6,568 nucleotides of DNA from positions 1 to 6,568 of the forward strand of contig CAUZRD010000122.1 in assembly GCA_963582255.1 (NCBI GenBank), read 5' to 3'. A program made the translations under genes and the position numbers. Positions 1-5,826 of the stretch are shown one piece after another (position 1 is the stretch's first letter; each line of letters starts with the position of its first letter). The notes beneath the pieces were generated by a model. That model saw only the letters and a program-made list of their open reading frames with translations, was not told the origin of the DNA and ran no database searches. Origin of the DNA: CAUZRD01 sp963582255 (GTDB taxonomy: Bacteria > Pseudomonadota > Alphaproteobacteria > Rhizobiales > TMED25).

Positions 1-440
1 AGAGATTGTCCGATGTTTTGATGGACGACAATTTTATCAACATACATCTTGGAGCGCGAACGCAAGGCAAACCTGCGCGTGAGATACTTTATGAAGACCC
101 TGAGTTCGGATTTTGCATTTGCGGGCATGTCTATGATGGGGCAGCGGAAGGCAAGCCCCACGATCACGGTACGACTTGGGCAATTTATGGTCAGGCCAGT
201 GGCGAGACCGAAATGACGGAGTGGAAAGTTATTAATAAAGGTAGCGGTAATCAGCCGTCGTTGGTTGAGCCTCAGGCGCGATACGTTATGAAGCGCGGTG
301 ATGTAAAACTATACGATGTGGGGGTGGTTCACTCGCCAAATCGCAGGGCGTCCGTCAAGCTTATTAGAATAGAAGGATCTAATCTTGATGCGATGAAGCG
401 CAGTAATATCGAAGCGACAAAAGGTTTTAACGCACCGTGA
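1..440 (+). CDS. Cupin-fold metal-dependent protein, cysteine-dioxygenase-like (5' end cut by window)
   Basis: The frame is open to the left edge, so the N-terminus is probably missing; a TTG at 6 is the first possible start inside the window but nothing supports it. Counting from that TTG, the protein has 144 residues. A first beta-strand block (about 27-42) leads into PHDHG at 51-55, followed by TWAIYGQ and ETEMTEW (57-73). A second block (about 92-122) contains GDVKLYDVG and H109 in VVHSP. H52, H54 and H109 fit the metal-binding His triad of small cupins related to cysteine/thiol dioxygenases, which use Fe(II) and O2 in the cytoplasm. Relatives I recall are about 190 residues, consistent with some 40-50 residues lying outside the window. 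The substrate is unknown. The gene ends 404 bp before the stop of the opposing SDR gene, so the two converge. Family is fairly secure; thiol dioxygenase activity is only a possibility. Confidence 0.78.
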   Translation, partial: RLSDVLMDDNFINIHLGARTQGKPAREILYEDPEFGFCICGHVYDGAAEGKPHDHGTTWAIYGQASGETEMTEWKVINKGSGNQPSLVEPQARYVMKRGDVKLYDVGVVHSPNRRASVKLIRIEGSNLDAMKRSNIEATKGFNAP

Positions 441-521
441 CTTTTCTGATTTCTAGCCGTAATTCCTCTCTGGTCAGGTATGTATAACAACTATCTTTGG
501 GTGATGATTTTTAGATAATTA

Positions 522-683
522 ATGGGCGTTTTGGCGGACACTTGTGCTCCATATTCCTTGGTTTTTGACCCAGCTGTTACGCGTAAGGGCATGACTTTAG
601 ATGAGGGCGGGCTCCATAGATATGATTGGCCGCGGCGGTCTTTGATGCCACTTACAGTGCCGCCATTGGTAATAGGATCGTAA
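522..683 (+). pseudogene. Short unidentified reading frame, possible gene remnant
   Basis: ATG at 522 opens a 53-residue frame ending in TAA at 681-683. The peptide looks protein-like, with segments such as VFDPAVTRKGMTLDEGG and RYDWPRRSLMPLTVPP. A stop codon (516-518) lies just upstream and there is no purine-rich ribosome site before the ATG. The opposite strand is also open across the same span, which weakens both. I do not recognise the family. It could be the C-terminal scrap of a decayed or displaced gene, a small gene, or chance. It is listed because nothing else explains this gap and the peptide does not look like random translation. Confidence 0.22.
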
Positions 684-768
684 TGCACGGACGTAACGCA
701 TGGTATCTCTATGTAGGTGTAGGCGTCGTATCTTTACTAATTTGTTGTTTTATATTGTTTTAATAGCC

Positions 769-784
769 TTTTCCATGCGGAAAA
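769..784. repeat. Small perfect hairpin downstream of the SDR gene
   Basis: TTTTCC (769-774) and GGAAAA (779-784) are perfect inverted arms around the four-base loop ATGC. It lies about 60 bases beyond the SDR stop in that gene's direction of transcription. Neither strand shows the long T run of an intrinsic terminator directly after the stem, so a role in ending transcription or stabilising the SDR message 3' end is only possible. Confidence 0.3.
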
Positions 785-844
785 CGCTGACAACTCTTGA
801 ATGGGTCAAAGATGTTGCCGGTGATCCCGCCTAGATTTAGGTCT

Positions 845-1669
845 TTAGTGCATTACAAGGCCACCGGAAACGCTTAGGGCAAGCCCTGTCATGAAGTCGG
901 ATTGAGAAGATGCGAGATAGGCAGCAAGTTTGGCTATGTCTTCGGGTTGAGCTATCCGGCCCATCGGGGTTTTTTCGCTTGCCTCATTGATCAGGGTATC
1001 ACGGTACTCTTCGATGGTGACGTCATCGGGTTTGAGACCAGAGGCCATGCCGAATACGCGCTCGGTGTCGGTTAATCCGGGGCAGATGGCATTGACGTTG
1101 ATGCCATGGGGCGCGAGTTCGAGCGATAAAGATTGGGTAAATCCAATCACCGCGAATTTCGATGCAGCATAGGCGCTAAAACGGGCGCGACCGCTTTTGC
1201 CAGCGCTTGATGCCATATTCACGATTTTGCCACCCTGGTCACGCTCAAGAAGGTGGCGGGCGACCGCTCGTGAACATAAGAATGTGCCCCTGGCATTAAC
1301 CGCCATCACTTGATCCCAAATTTTTTCATCAAGTTCGACAACGGGCACGCGATCCGGGCCTGCCTTGGATCCGGCATTATTGACTAGGATGTCTACCTTT
1401 CCCAGTTGCGCAATCGCATTGCCCACCATCTGATCAACCGATGCTGCATCAGTGACATCGACGGCACAGCCGCCAGCCCTACGGCCCAATTGCTCTATTT
1501 CATCAACGACCTGCGATAATCCACCCCAATTGTTGGTAGGTTCGTCGCGAAGATCGGCGACCATAACATCTGCACCTTCTGATGCCAGGCGCAGCGCGAT
1601 AGCACGGCCAATCCCGTGTTGACCAGCTGCGCCGGTGACGATGGCAATTTTGCCTTCAAGATTATACAT
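845..1669 (-). CDS. SDR-family NAD(P)-dependent oxidoreductase
   Basis: This classical short-chain dehydrogenase/reductase would interconvert an alcohol and a ketone in the cytoplasm; the substrate is unknown. From the start at 1669 the protein has 274 residues. The N-terminal Rossmann fold shows TGAAGQHGIG (12-21), which has two more residues in the glycine loop than the usual TGxxxGIG. Asp39 ends the second strand (VMVADL), which in this family points to NAD(H) rather than NADP(H). NNAG is at 97-100. The catalytic tetrad is visible as N125, S154, Y167 and K171 (YAASK), and PG at 197-198 begins the substrate region. The end, GLALSVSGG, is typical. A frame extending 12 codons further upstream exists, but the GGAGA site at 1676-1680 favours the start at 1669. 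It is divergent from the aldo/keto reductase gene, so co-regulation is likely. The general family is secure; the reaction is not. Confidence 0.93.
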   Translation of the reverse strand: MYNLEGKIAIVTGAAGQHGIGRAIALRLASEGADVMVADLRDEPTNNWGGLSQVVDEIEQLGRRAGGCAVDVTDAASVDQMVGNAIAQLGKVDILVNNAGSKAGPDRVPVVELDEKIWDQVMAVNARGTFLCSRAVARHLLERDQGGKIVNMASSAGKSGRARFSAYAASKFAVIGFTQSLSLELAPHGINVNAICPGLTDTERVFGMASGLKPDDVTIEEYRDTLINEASEKTPMGRIAQPEDIAKLAAYLASSQSDFMTGLALSVSGGLVMH

Positions 1670-1675
1670 GTGTGG

Positions 1676-1680
1676 TCTCC
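1676..1680 (-). promoter_or_regulatory. Ribosome binding site of the SDR gene
   Basis: Read on the minus strand, GGAGA precedes ATG (1669) by six bases. No comparable site lies upstream of the alternative start at 1705, so this decides the start and gives a protein beginning MYNLEGK, the usual distance before an SDR glycine loop. Confidence 0.75.
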
Positions 1681-1696
1681 GAAAAATTATACGGCG

Positions 1697-1793
1697 TTTA
1701 TTCAAGTCTCTTCAGTTTAGGTGTTCTATTGAGATATTTGAACCGACTTAATCTAGCCAACCCATCTGTCGCAACTGGTCCAGTTTGAATAAA
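1697..1793. repeat. 9-bp inverted repeat placed before both divergent genes
   Basis: TTTATTCAA (1697-1705) and its exact reverse complement TTGAATAAA (1785-1793) flank the centre of the divergent region. Each gene therefore sees TTGAATAAA upstream in its own direction of transcription, ending 27 bases before the SDR ATG and 46 bases before the AKR ATG. It may be a pair of operator half-sites or shared promoter elements. Confidence 0.45.
1773..1785. promoter_or_regulatory. 13-bp palindrome, candidate operator
   Basis: AACTGG-T-CCAGTT is a perfect six-base inverted repeat around a single central base. It lies 54 bases before the AKR start codon and touches the right arm of the 9-bp inverted repeat. 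The form resembles dyad operators of GntR- or TetR-type regulators, and AACTGGT recalls a FadR half-site, but the spacing differs from the FadR consensus and no regulator gene is visible. Its assignment as an operator is inference. Confidence 0.42.
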
Positions 1794-1826
1794 GTGTGAC
1801 CGCAATGCCGATAATACGCAATTGAT

Positions 1827-1832
1827 GGGAGG
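1827..1832 (+). promoter_or_regulatory. Ribosome binding site of the aldo/keto reductase gene
   Basis: GGGAGG lies seven bases before ATG 1840. It selects 1840 over the upstream in-frame TTG (1822) and ATG (1825), because the site would overlap or follow those codons. The protein then begins MEYTQLGSSGLRVS, which matches the usual N-terminus of the family. Confidence 0.85.
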
Positions 1833-1839
1833 TAGGGTG

Positions 1840-2850
1840 ATGGAATATACACAACTTGGAAGCAGTGGTCTGCGGGTATCGCACCTTTGTCTTGGCACAA
1901 TGGAATTTGGTAGCTCGGCTAATGAGGATACAGCACGCGAGATAGTCAATGCTGCGCGTGATGCGCATGTCAATTTTGTCGATACCGCGGATGCCTATGC
2001 CAACGGCTTATCGGAAAAAATTCTTGGAAAACTAATCGCAGAAGATCGAGATGCGTGGGTTCTGGCAACCAAAGTTGGCCAACCGGATGGTCCGCCAGAG
2101 CGTAAAAAGGGGTTGTCGCGCAAATGGATGTTGGAGGCGGTTGATGGTAGTTTGAAGCGGTTGCAAACCGACTATATTGATATTTACTATCTCCATCACC
2201 GCGATCGGGAGACGCCGCTTGGTGAGACGATCAGCGCGATGGGTGACATCATCGCCAGCGGAAAAGTTAGCTATTGGGGCTTTTCAAATCACTATGGCTG
2301 GGAGATTGGTGAGATGGTGAGGCTTTGCGATCAACTGGGTGTGCCGCGGCCAGTGGTAGCTCAACCGATGTATAATCTGGCGATGCGCATGCCGGAGAAC
2401 GATTATTTGCCTGCCTGTAAACATTACGGCATTGGCGTTGCAACGTTTTCACCATTGGCGCGCGGAATTCTGACTGGAAAATATCGGATGAACGAAGAAT
2501 TGCCTGCGGATAGCCGGGCAGCGCGCGGTGATGCCAGCCTATTAAATCGGGACTTTCAGCCCGAGACATTCAAGCTGGTGGATGCTATCCGCGAGCACGC
2601 AACGGCGCGTGGTATATCGCCAATAGATTTTGCTATTTTGTGGGTACTTAATAATAAAACCGTCTCAAGCGTTATTGGTGGTCCAAGAACGCTTGAACAT
2701 TGGGCAGCGTATCTTGGTGCGCTCGAACATACATTCACCAGCGATGATGAAGCGTTAATCGATGGGCTGGTGAGAGCAGGTCATCCGGCCTCGCCGGGTT
2801 TGATATGGGATCGCCATCCGCCTTTGGGGAGGGTGACAGTCACTAGCTAA
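1840..2850 (+). CDS. Aldo/keto reductase
   Basis: The protein (336 residues) is a (beta/alpha)8-barrel aldo/keto reductase of the aryl-alcohol-dehydrogenase/voltage-channel-beta-like group, expected to reduce an aldehyde or ketone with NADPH in the cytoplasm. The N-terminus MEYTQLGSSGLRVS and GTMEFG (19-24) are typical. The catalytic tetrad is visible as D48 (FVDTADAY), Y53, K78 (LATKVG) and H119 (IYYLHH). GKVSYWGFSN is at 141-150, the PMYNL segment at 176-180 and SPLARGILTGKY at 204-215. The cofactor-binding end shows SSVIGGPRTLEHW at 276-288. The length is normal and the frame is intact. The gene stands alone on its strand after the divergent region and is followed by a 258-bp gap, so it is probably a separate transcript from the operon downstream. 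The substrate cannot be read from the sequence. Confidence 0.94.
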   Translation: MEYTQLGSSGLRVSHLCLGTMEFGSSANEDTAREIVNAARDAHVNFVDTADAYANGLSEKILGKLIAEDRDAWVLATKVGQPDGPPERKKGLSRKWMLEAVDGSLKRLQTDYIDIYYLHHRDRETPLGETISAMGDIIASGKVSYWGFSNHYGWEIGEMVRLCDQLGVPRPVVAQPMYNLAMRMPENDYLPACKHYGIGVATFSPLARGILTGKYRMNEELPADSRAARGDASLLNRDFQPETFKLVDAIREHATARGISPIDFAILWVLNNKTVSSVIGGPRTLEHWAAYLGALEHTFTSDDEALIDGLVRAGHPASPGLIWDRHPPLGRVTVTS

Positions 2851-2874
2851 TTAGCGGAAGTATACGTGACCTAT

Positions 2875-2890
2875 TGATGAGGTGATGAGG
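2875..2890 (+). repeat. Tandem 8-bp duplication TGATGAGG x2
   Basis: TGATGAGG at 2875-2882 is repeated exactly at 2883-2890, 25 bases after the AKR stop codon. It could be slippage or paired binding half-sites on one face of the helix; eight-base spacing is less than a helical turn, which argues against the latter. Confidence 0.4.
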
Positions 2891-2924
2891 AAGAGCTATC
2901 AAAATACACAGCTCCTTATATTAA

Positions 2925-2947
2925 CCTCTTTCGGACATCTGAAGAGG
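2925..2947 (+). terminator. Weak stem-loop after the AKR gene
   Basis: CCTCTT (2925-2930) pairs perfectly with AAGAGG (2942-2947) around an 11-base loop. It lies 75 bases past the AKR stop. It is followed by GACATAGCG rather than a T run, so it is not a classical intrinsic terminator; it may mark the 3' end region of the AKR message or be chance. Confidence 0.2.
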
Positions 2948-3108
2948 GACATAGCGTCGGACTGCCGTTGTTGTTTTGGAAGATGTATTTATTGGTATTT
3001 TGCTAAATTAGAACAGGATATAGGCGTTGTTCTCAATTCAGTCCGGTTATTCTAATACTGAAACCAAAGGTTATGTTGGGCCTTTAATGATCTTAGAAAG
3101 CGCAGAAT

Positions 3109-4485
3109 ATGTCCATTACTGAGAATATTGCACGGTTCATCACTGCTCCTTTGCTCGGCGATCTTCCTGAGGTTGTCGTCGAGAGAGCAAAAATTGCTTT
3201 GACGGATTGTCTTGGCTGCGCGATCGCAGGGGTTTCATCTCCATCGAGTCAGATCGTTCTCGACTATTTACGTGATCAGGGTGGTTCGAAGCAGGCGCAC
3301 ATTGTCGGCACCGACCAGATGGTGTCGCTGGCAGACGCAGCGCTCGCCAATGGCATGCTATCATCGGCATTGCTCTATGATGATACGTCTCTGGCGATGC
3401 ACGGGCATTCAACGGCTACATTGTTGCCGGTTCTGTTGGCATATGGTGAAAAACTTGGTCTATCTGGACGGGATCTTATTGAGGCTTATGCAGTAGGATT
3501 TGAGGTCGAAGCAGTCATTGGCGAAGCATTGGAACCTGATCACTATGAGCATGGATGGCACGCAACTTCTACCATCGGTACGCTTGGTGCAGCCGCGATA
3601 GCATGTAGACTGAGCTCGCTGGCAGCAGCCAAAGTACAGATGGCGCTTGGCATTGCTACGTCGCATGCGGGCGGTGCACGGCAAAATTTTGGCACCATGA
3701 TGCAAGCGTTTCACGGCGGACTACCAGCGCGCAATGGGGTTGTGGCGTGCGAACTTGCTCAACGTGGATTTACCGCTGATGCGCATATGATTGAAGCACC
3801 ACGTGGATATTTGGCTTTGTTTAGTGCAACCAAGCGTGAAATTAATGTTGCGACCAAGGGCCTTGGAACGGATTGGTCTTTGGAAAGACCTGTTCTGGCA
3901 TTGAAGTTATATCCCTGCGGATTTCCCGTATTTCGGCCGATTGAAGGTGTCATGGAACTTGCATGTGAGCACGACATTGATCCGGGTAAGGTTGAGGAGA
4001 TCTGTTGCAAGGTTCACTACCTGATTCCTGAAACGGTCTTTCATAAAAATCCTCAAACCGGACTTGAGGGCAAAACTAGTCTCCCCTATGCCGTGGCGCG
4101 TGCGCTAATTGATAGGCGTATGGGATTGGCCCAGTTTACTGATGAAAAAGTACAAGATCCCCAAGTGCGCGAACTCATGGATAAAGTGCGCATTGATATT
4201 CTGCCCGAGTATAGCCGGGATGGAGGGGGAGCAGATGTCAATGCGATCGCGGCGCCGGCGATTGTGGAGATTAAACTGAGTGATGGGCGCTTACTTAGCC
4301 GGAAGATTATCTATTATCGAGGTGATCCTAATCGTCCGCTGAGTGCTGATGACGTGGCTACAAAATTTACAGACTGTGTCGAACCTGTTTTGGGGTTGGA
4401 ACGTACTGGTCAAGTGCTCGCGATGATGAACCAATTGGAGACGTTGGATGATACGCGGGATTTGGTTGCAAAACTCACCCCGTAG
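3109..4485 (+). CDS. MmgE/PrpD family protein (2-methylcitrate dehydratase / cis-aconitate decarboxylase relatives)
   Basis: The protein (458 residues, normal for the family) starts at ATG 3109. A stop at 3094-3096 in the same frame excludes a longer form, and a weak GAAAG site lies eight bases upstream. Family marks in order: DCLGCAIAG (33-41), the active-site segment LYDDTSLAMHGHS (89-101) with D91 and H100, GWHATSTIGTLGAAA (149-163) with H151, RQNFGTMMQAFHGG (191-204), ARNGV (207-211), the KLYPCG block (266-271), and a small C-terminal lid domain ending near 458. Known members dehydrate 2-methylcitrate, decarboxylate cis-aconitate, or epimerise/isomerise dicarboxylates. Q199 stands where I recall a conserved Lys (GTMTKPLH), and F275 where many members have His (YPCCRYTH). 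It is the first gene of a probable three-gene operon, 41 bp before a Claisen-type synthase, so its substrate may be an alkylmalate-like acid. Exact reaction unknown. Confidence 0.9.
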   Translation: MSITENIARFITAPLLGDLPEVVVERAKIALTDCLGCAIAGVSSPSSQIVLDYLRDQGGSKQAHIVGTDQMVSLADAALANGMLSSALLYDDTSLAMHGHSTATLLPVLLAYGEKLGLSGRDLIEAYAVGFEVEAVIGEALEPDHYEHGWHATSTIGTLGAAAIACRLSSLAAAKVQMALGIATSHAGGARQNFGTMMQAFHGGLPARNGVVACELAQRGFTADAHMIEAPRGYLALFSATKREINVATKGLGTDWSLERPVLALKLYPCGFPVFRPIEGVMELACEHDIDPGKVEEICCKVHYLIPETVFHKNPQTGLEGKTSLPYAVARALIDRRMGLAQFTDEKVQDPQVRELMDKVRIDILPEYSRDGGGADVNAIAAPAIVEIKLSDGRLLSRKIIYYRGDPNRPLSADDVATKFTDCVEPVLGLERTGQVLAMMNQLETLDDTRDLVAKLTP

Positions 4486-4492
4486 CAAGGGG

Positions 4493-4507
4493 CCAGTTGA
4501 ACACTGG
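4493..4507 (+). repeat. Short hairpin between the PrpD-like and synthase genes
   Basis: CCAGT (4493-4497) and ACTGG (4503-4507) are perfect arms with a five-base loop, placed just after the upstream stop codon and six bases before the ribosome site of the next gene. It is short and may be chance, or may tune translation or message processing at the gene junction. Confidence 0.25.
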
Positions 4508-4512
4508 ATGGC

Positions 4513-4518
4513 GAGGAG
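4513..4518 (+). promoter_or_regulatory. Ribosome binding site of the DRE-TIM synthase gene
   Basis: GAGGAG lies eight bases before ATG 4527. It selects this start over the in-frame TTG at 4497, which has no such site and would add ten residues unlike the family N-terminus. Confidence 0.82.
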
Positions 4519-4526
4519 TCAAGAAG

Positions 4527-5792
4527 ATGAAGTTAGACCAGGATGAACTCAACAAAGAGATGCTGTTTGATAAAGATGGTCGTTGGTATACTGCCCAATT
4601 GAATGTTTCAGAACTGACAAGAGGAACAACCAAGGCACCTAAACGCGTGATCATCAACGATGAAACGCTGCGCGAGGGCGAGGAAACGCCAGGTGTATTT
4701 GTTACTGTTGCCGACAAGGTGAGGGTGGCGCGGGCGCTGCAGGAGGCGGGCGTGCCAGAAATCGTGGTTGGTTTCACCGGCACCGTTCAGGAGCATTTTG
4801 ATCTTGTGCATGTTCTGCGCGAGGAAGGGATAACCGCGCGCCTTACCTCTCGCGCCTTTGCTTTTGGACAGGGAGATTCATGGAAGCATGAAGTTGACCG
4901 GGTCAAGGAAAGCGACGTTGATCTCATCGCCTTTGGCGGCTTTTTGTCTGAGTGCCGAATTGCCGCTACGCCATGGCTTACCAAGGCCGGATATGCCCAG
5001 CATGTGCGTGACTTCATCGGCTATGCCAAGGAAATCGGTATGGACACAGCATTCGGCTTTGGCGATCCCGCGCGTAACCAGATGCCGTTTCTGGTTGATG
5101 CCATGGCGGCGTGCAAGGATGCCGGGCTCGACCGCTATTATGTGTTTGACGCGCCGGGCTGCACGACGCCCGAGTCGATCGAATATCTGGTGCGCCTTGC
5201 GCGTGATCTCACCGGTGCTGAAATTGCTGTCCATTGTCATGATGATTACGGGCTTGCTACCGCTAATACCATTCGCGCTGTGATGGCAGGTGCAGAGGTG
5301 GTCGATGTGGTGATTAATGGGCTCGGCGACCGATGTGGCAATGCCGCGTTTGAGGAAGTGGTGATGGCGCTGACTGTGCTCTATCAGGTTGATACCGGGA
5401 TCGACACGTCTAAGATCGGACCGCTGTCGGCGCTGGTGGCTGACACGTTCGGTGTACCGGTGCCGCCGGGAAAGGCTGTGCTTGGCGAGTATATGTACAC
5501 CCATGCTTCCGATAGCCACATTGCCCATCGTCTCAAAACCGGTGCGTGGTACACCTTCGAGAACATTCGTGCTGATGCTTTGGGCAGCGAAGAGGTGATC
5601 TTGTTCGGGCCAGCAGCGCTTGGGCGCACACGCGACCGCGGCGCTATTCCGGTTAAGATCGAAACCATGGGACTGACATGTACGGACGAAGAACTCGACC
5701 GCATCTTCGACCGCGTGGTCAAGATTGTGGAGGAACGTCGTGCGGCTACTGAACCGGAGGTCGAGGTGATCATCCGCGAAGAACTACAATAG
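4527..5792 (+). CDS. DRE-TIM metallolyase family: homocitrate / isopropylmalate synthase-like protein
   Basis: The protein (421 residues) has a TIM barrel of the HMGL-like/pyruvate-carboxyltransferase family. Known Claisen-type members condense acetyl-CoA with a 2-oxoacid; lyase and aldolase relatives run similar chemistry in reverse. The first-strand motif is DETLREGEETPGV (45-57). R49 fits the catalytic Arg and E50 the metal ligand, Glu as in homocitrate synthases rather than Asp as in isopropylmalate synthases. The usual Gln of RxGxQ is Glu at 53. The other metal ligands are H236 and H238 (HCHDDYGLATAN). GLGDRCGNAAFEE (265-277), with N272, is the usual GxGERxGNA block. Residues about 330-421 form a communication-type segment (HIAHRLKTGAWYTF). 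There is no C-terminal LeuA-type regulatory domain, so feedback control of that sort is not expected. Parts near 5100-5160 are more GC-rich than neighbouring genes. Operon position between a PrpD-like and an Ldh_2 gene supports a multi-step organic-acid pathway. Substrate is unknown. Confidence 0.9.
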   Translation: MKLDQDELNKEMLFDKDGRWYTAQLNVSELTRGTTKAPKRVIINDETLREGEETPGVFVTVADKVRVARALQEAGVPEIVVGFTGTVQEHFDLVHVLREEGITARLTSRAFAFGQGDSWKHEVDRVKESDVDLIAFGGFLSECRIAATPWLTKAGYAQHVRDFIGYAKEIGMDTAFGFGDPARNQMPFLVDAMAACKDAGLDRYYVFDAPGCTTPESIEYLVRLARDLTGAEIAVHCHDDYGLATANTIRAVMAGAEVVDVVINGLGDRCGNAAFEEVVMALTVLYQVDTGIDTSKIGPLSALVADTFGVPVPPGKAVLGEYMYTHASDSHIAHRLKTGAWYTFENIRADALGSEEVILFGPAALGRTRDRGAIPVKIETMGLTCTDEELDRIFDRVVKIVEERRAATEPEVEVIIREELQ

Positions 5793-5826
5793 GCTTCATA
5801 GACTTAGTTGGATAGGTAACAAAATA

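Larger units (their letters stand above)
441..844. other. 404-bp convergent intergenic region
   Basis: This stretch lies between the stop of the cupin gene (plus strand) and the stop of the SDR gene (minus strand). It has no recognisable RNA gene, repeat array or mobile-element end. About 730-766 is strongly AT-rich. The only open frames are a plus-strand one at 522-683 and an overlapping minus-strand one at about 491-688; neither has a ribosome site or a known domain. One small perfect hairpin sits at 769-784. I could not find a convincing intrinsic terminator for either flanking gene. Confidence 0.6.
1670..1839. promoter_or_regulatory. Divergent control region between the SDR and AKR genes
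   Basis: These 170 bp separate two divergent start codons and must contain both promoters. The region carries a 9-bp inverted repeat and a 13-bp palindrome, listed separately. Possible core elements on the plus strand are TTGAAT (1785-1790) and GATAAT (1810-1815), with a long 19-bp spacer. On the minus strand a perfect TATAAT occurs at 1691-1686, but it sits too close to the SDR ribosome site to be an ordinary -10 box. The arrangement suits a shared regulator controlling both genes; no regulator gene is in the window. Confidence 0.5.
2851..3108. other. 258-bp gap upstream of the three-gene operon
   Basis: This gap must contain the promoter of the MmgE/PrpD gene unless transcription reads through from the AKR gene. 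I see an 8-bp tandem duplication (2875-2890) and a stem-loop (2925-2947), then AT-rich sequence from about 2968 to 3022. No core promoter close to consensus stands out. No gene-like frame with a ribosome site is present. Confidence 0.45.

Noticed and set aside
491..688. 65-codon minus-strand frame in the 441-844 gap
   Set aside because: It has no ribosome site and no recognisable motif, and overlaps the equally doubtful plus-strand frame at 522-683; at most one can be real, and the plus-strand peptide looked slightly more protein-like.
1686..1691. Perfect TATAAT on the minus strand as the SDR -10 box
   Set aside because: A start point about seven bases downstream would fall at or inside the ribosome site at 1676-1680, and no -35-like hexamer lies at the correct distance. 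Kept only as a note.
1670..1705. Twelve-residue N-terminal extension of the SDR (start at 1705)
   Set aside because: The extension is basic and unlike the family, has no ribosome site and would overlap the left arm of the inverted repeat; start 1669 has GGAGA at good spacing.
1773..1785. FadR operator
   Set aside because: The half-site resembles AACTGGT, but the palindrome centre is several bases shorter than the FadR consensus, and no fatty-acid gene or FadR gene is present.
1698..1973. Minus-strand frames across the divergent region into the AKR gene
   Set aside because: They overlap the start of a clear aldo/keto reductase on the other strand, have Ser/Arg/Cys-rich shadow composition, and would cover the SDR control region.
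3027..3056. TTGTTC ... TCTAAT as the operon promoter
   Set aside because: The -35 candidate matches only three of six consensus bases, the spacer is 18, and similar matches occur by chance in AT-rich sequence.
4497..4526. Ten-residue N-terminal extension of the synthase from TTG 4497
   Set aside because: The GAGGAG site lies inside the extension and directs translation to ATG 4527.
4878..5528. 216-codon open frame on the minus strand inside the synthase gene
   Set aside because: It lies wholly antisense to a well-conserved gene, its peptide is rich in His and Arg as expected for an antisense shadow, and it has no recognisable domain.
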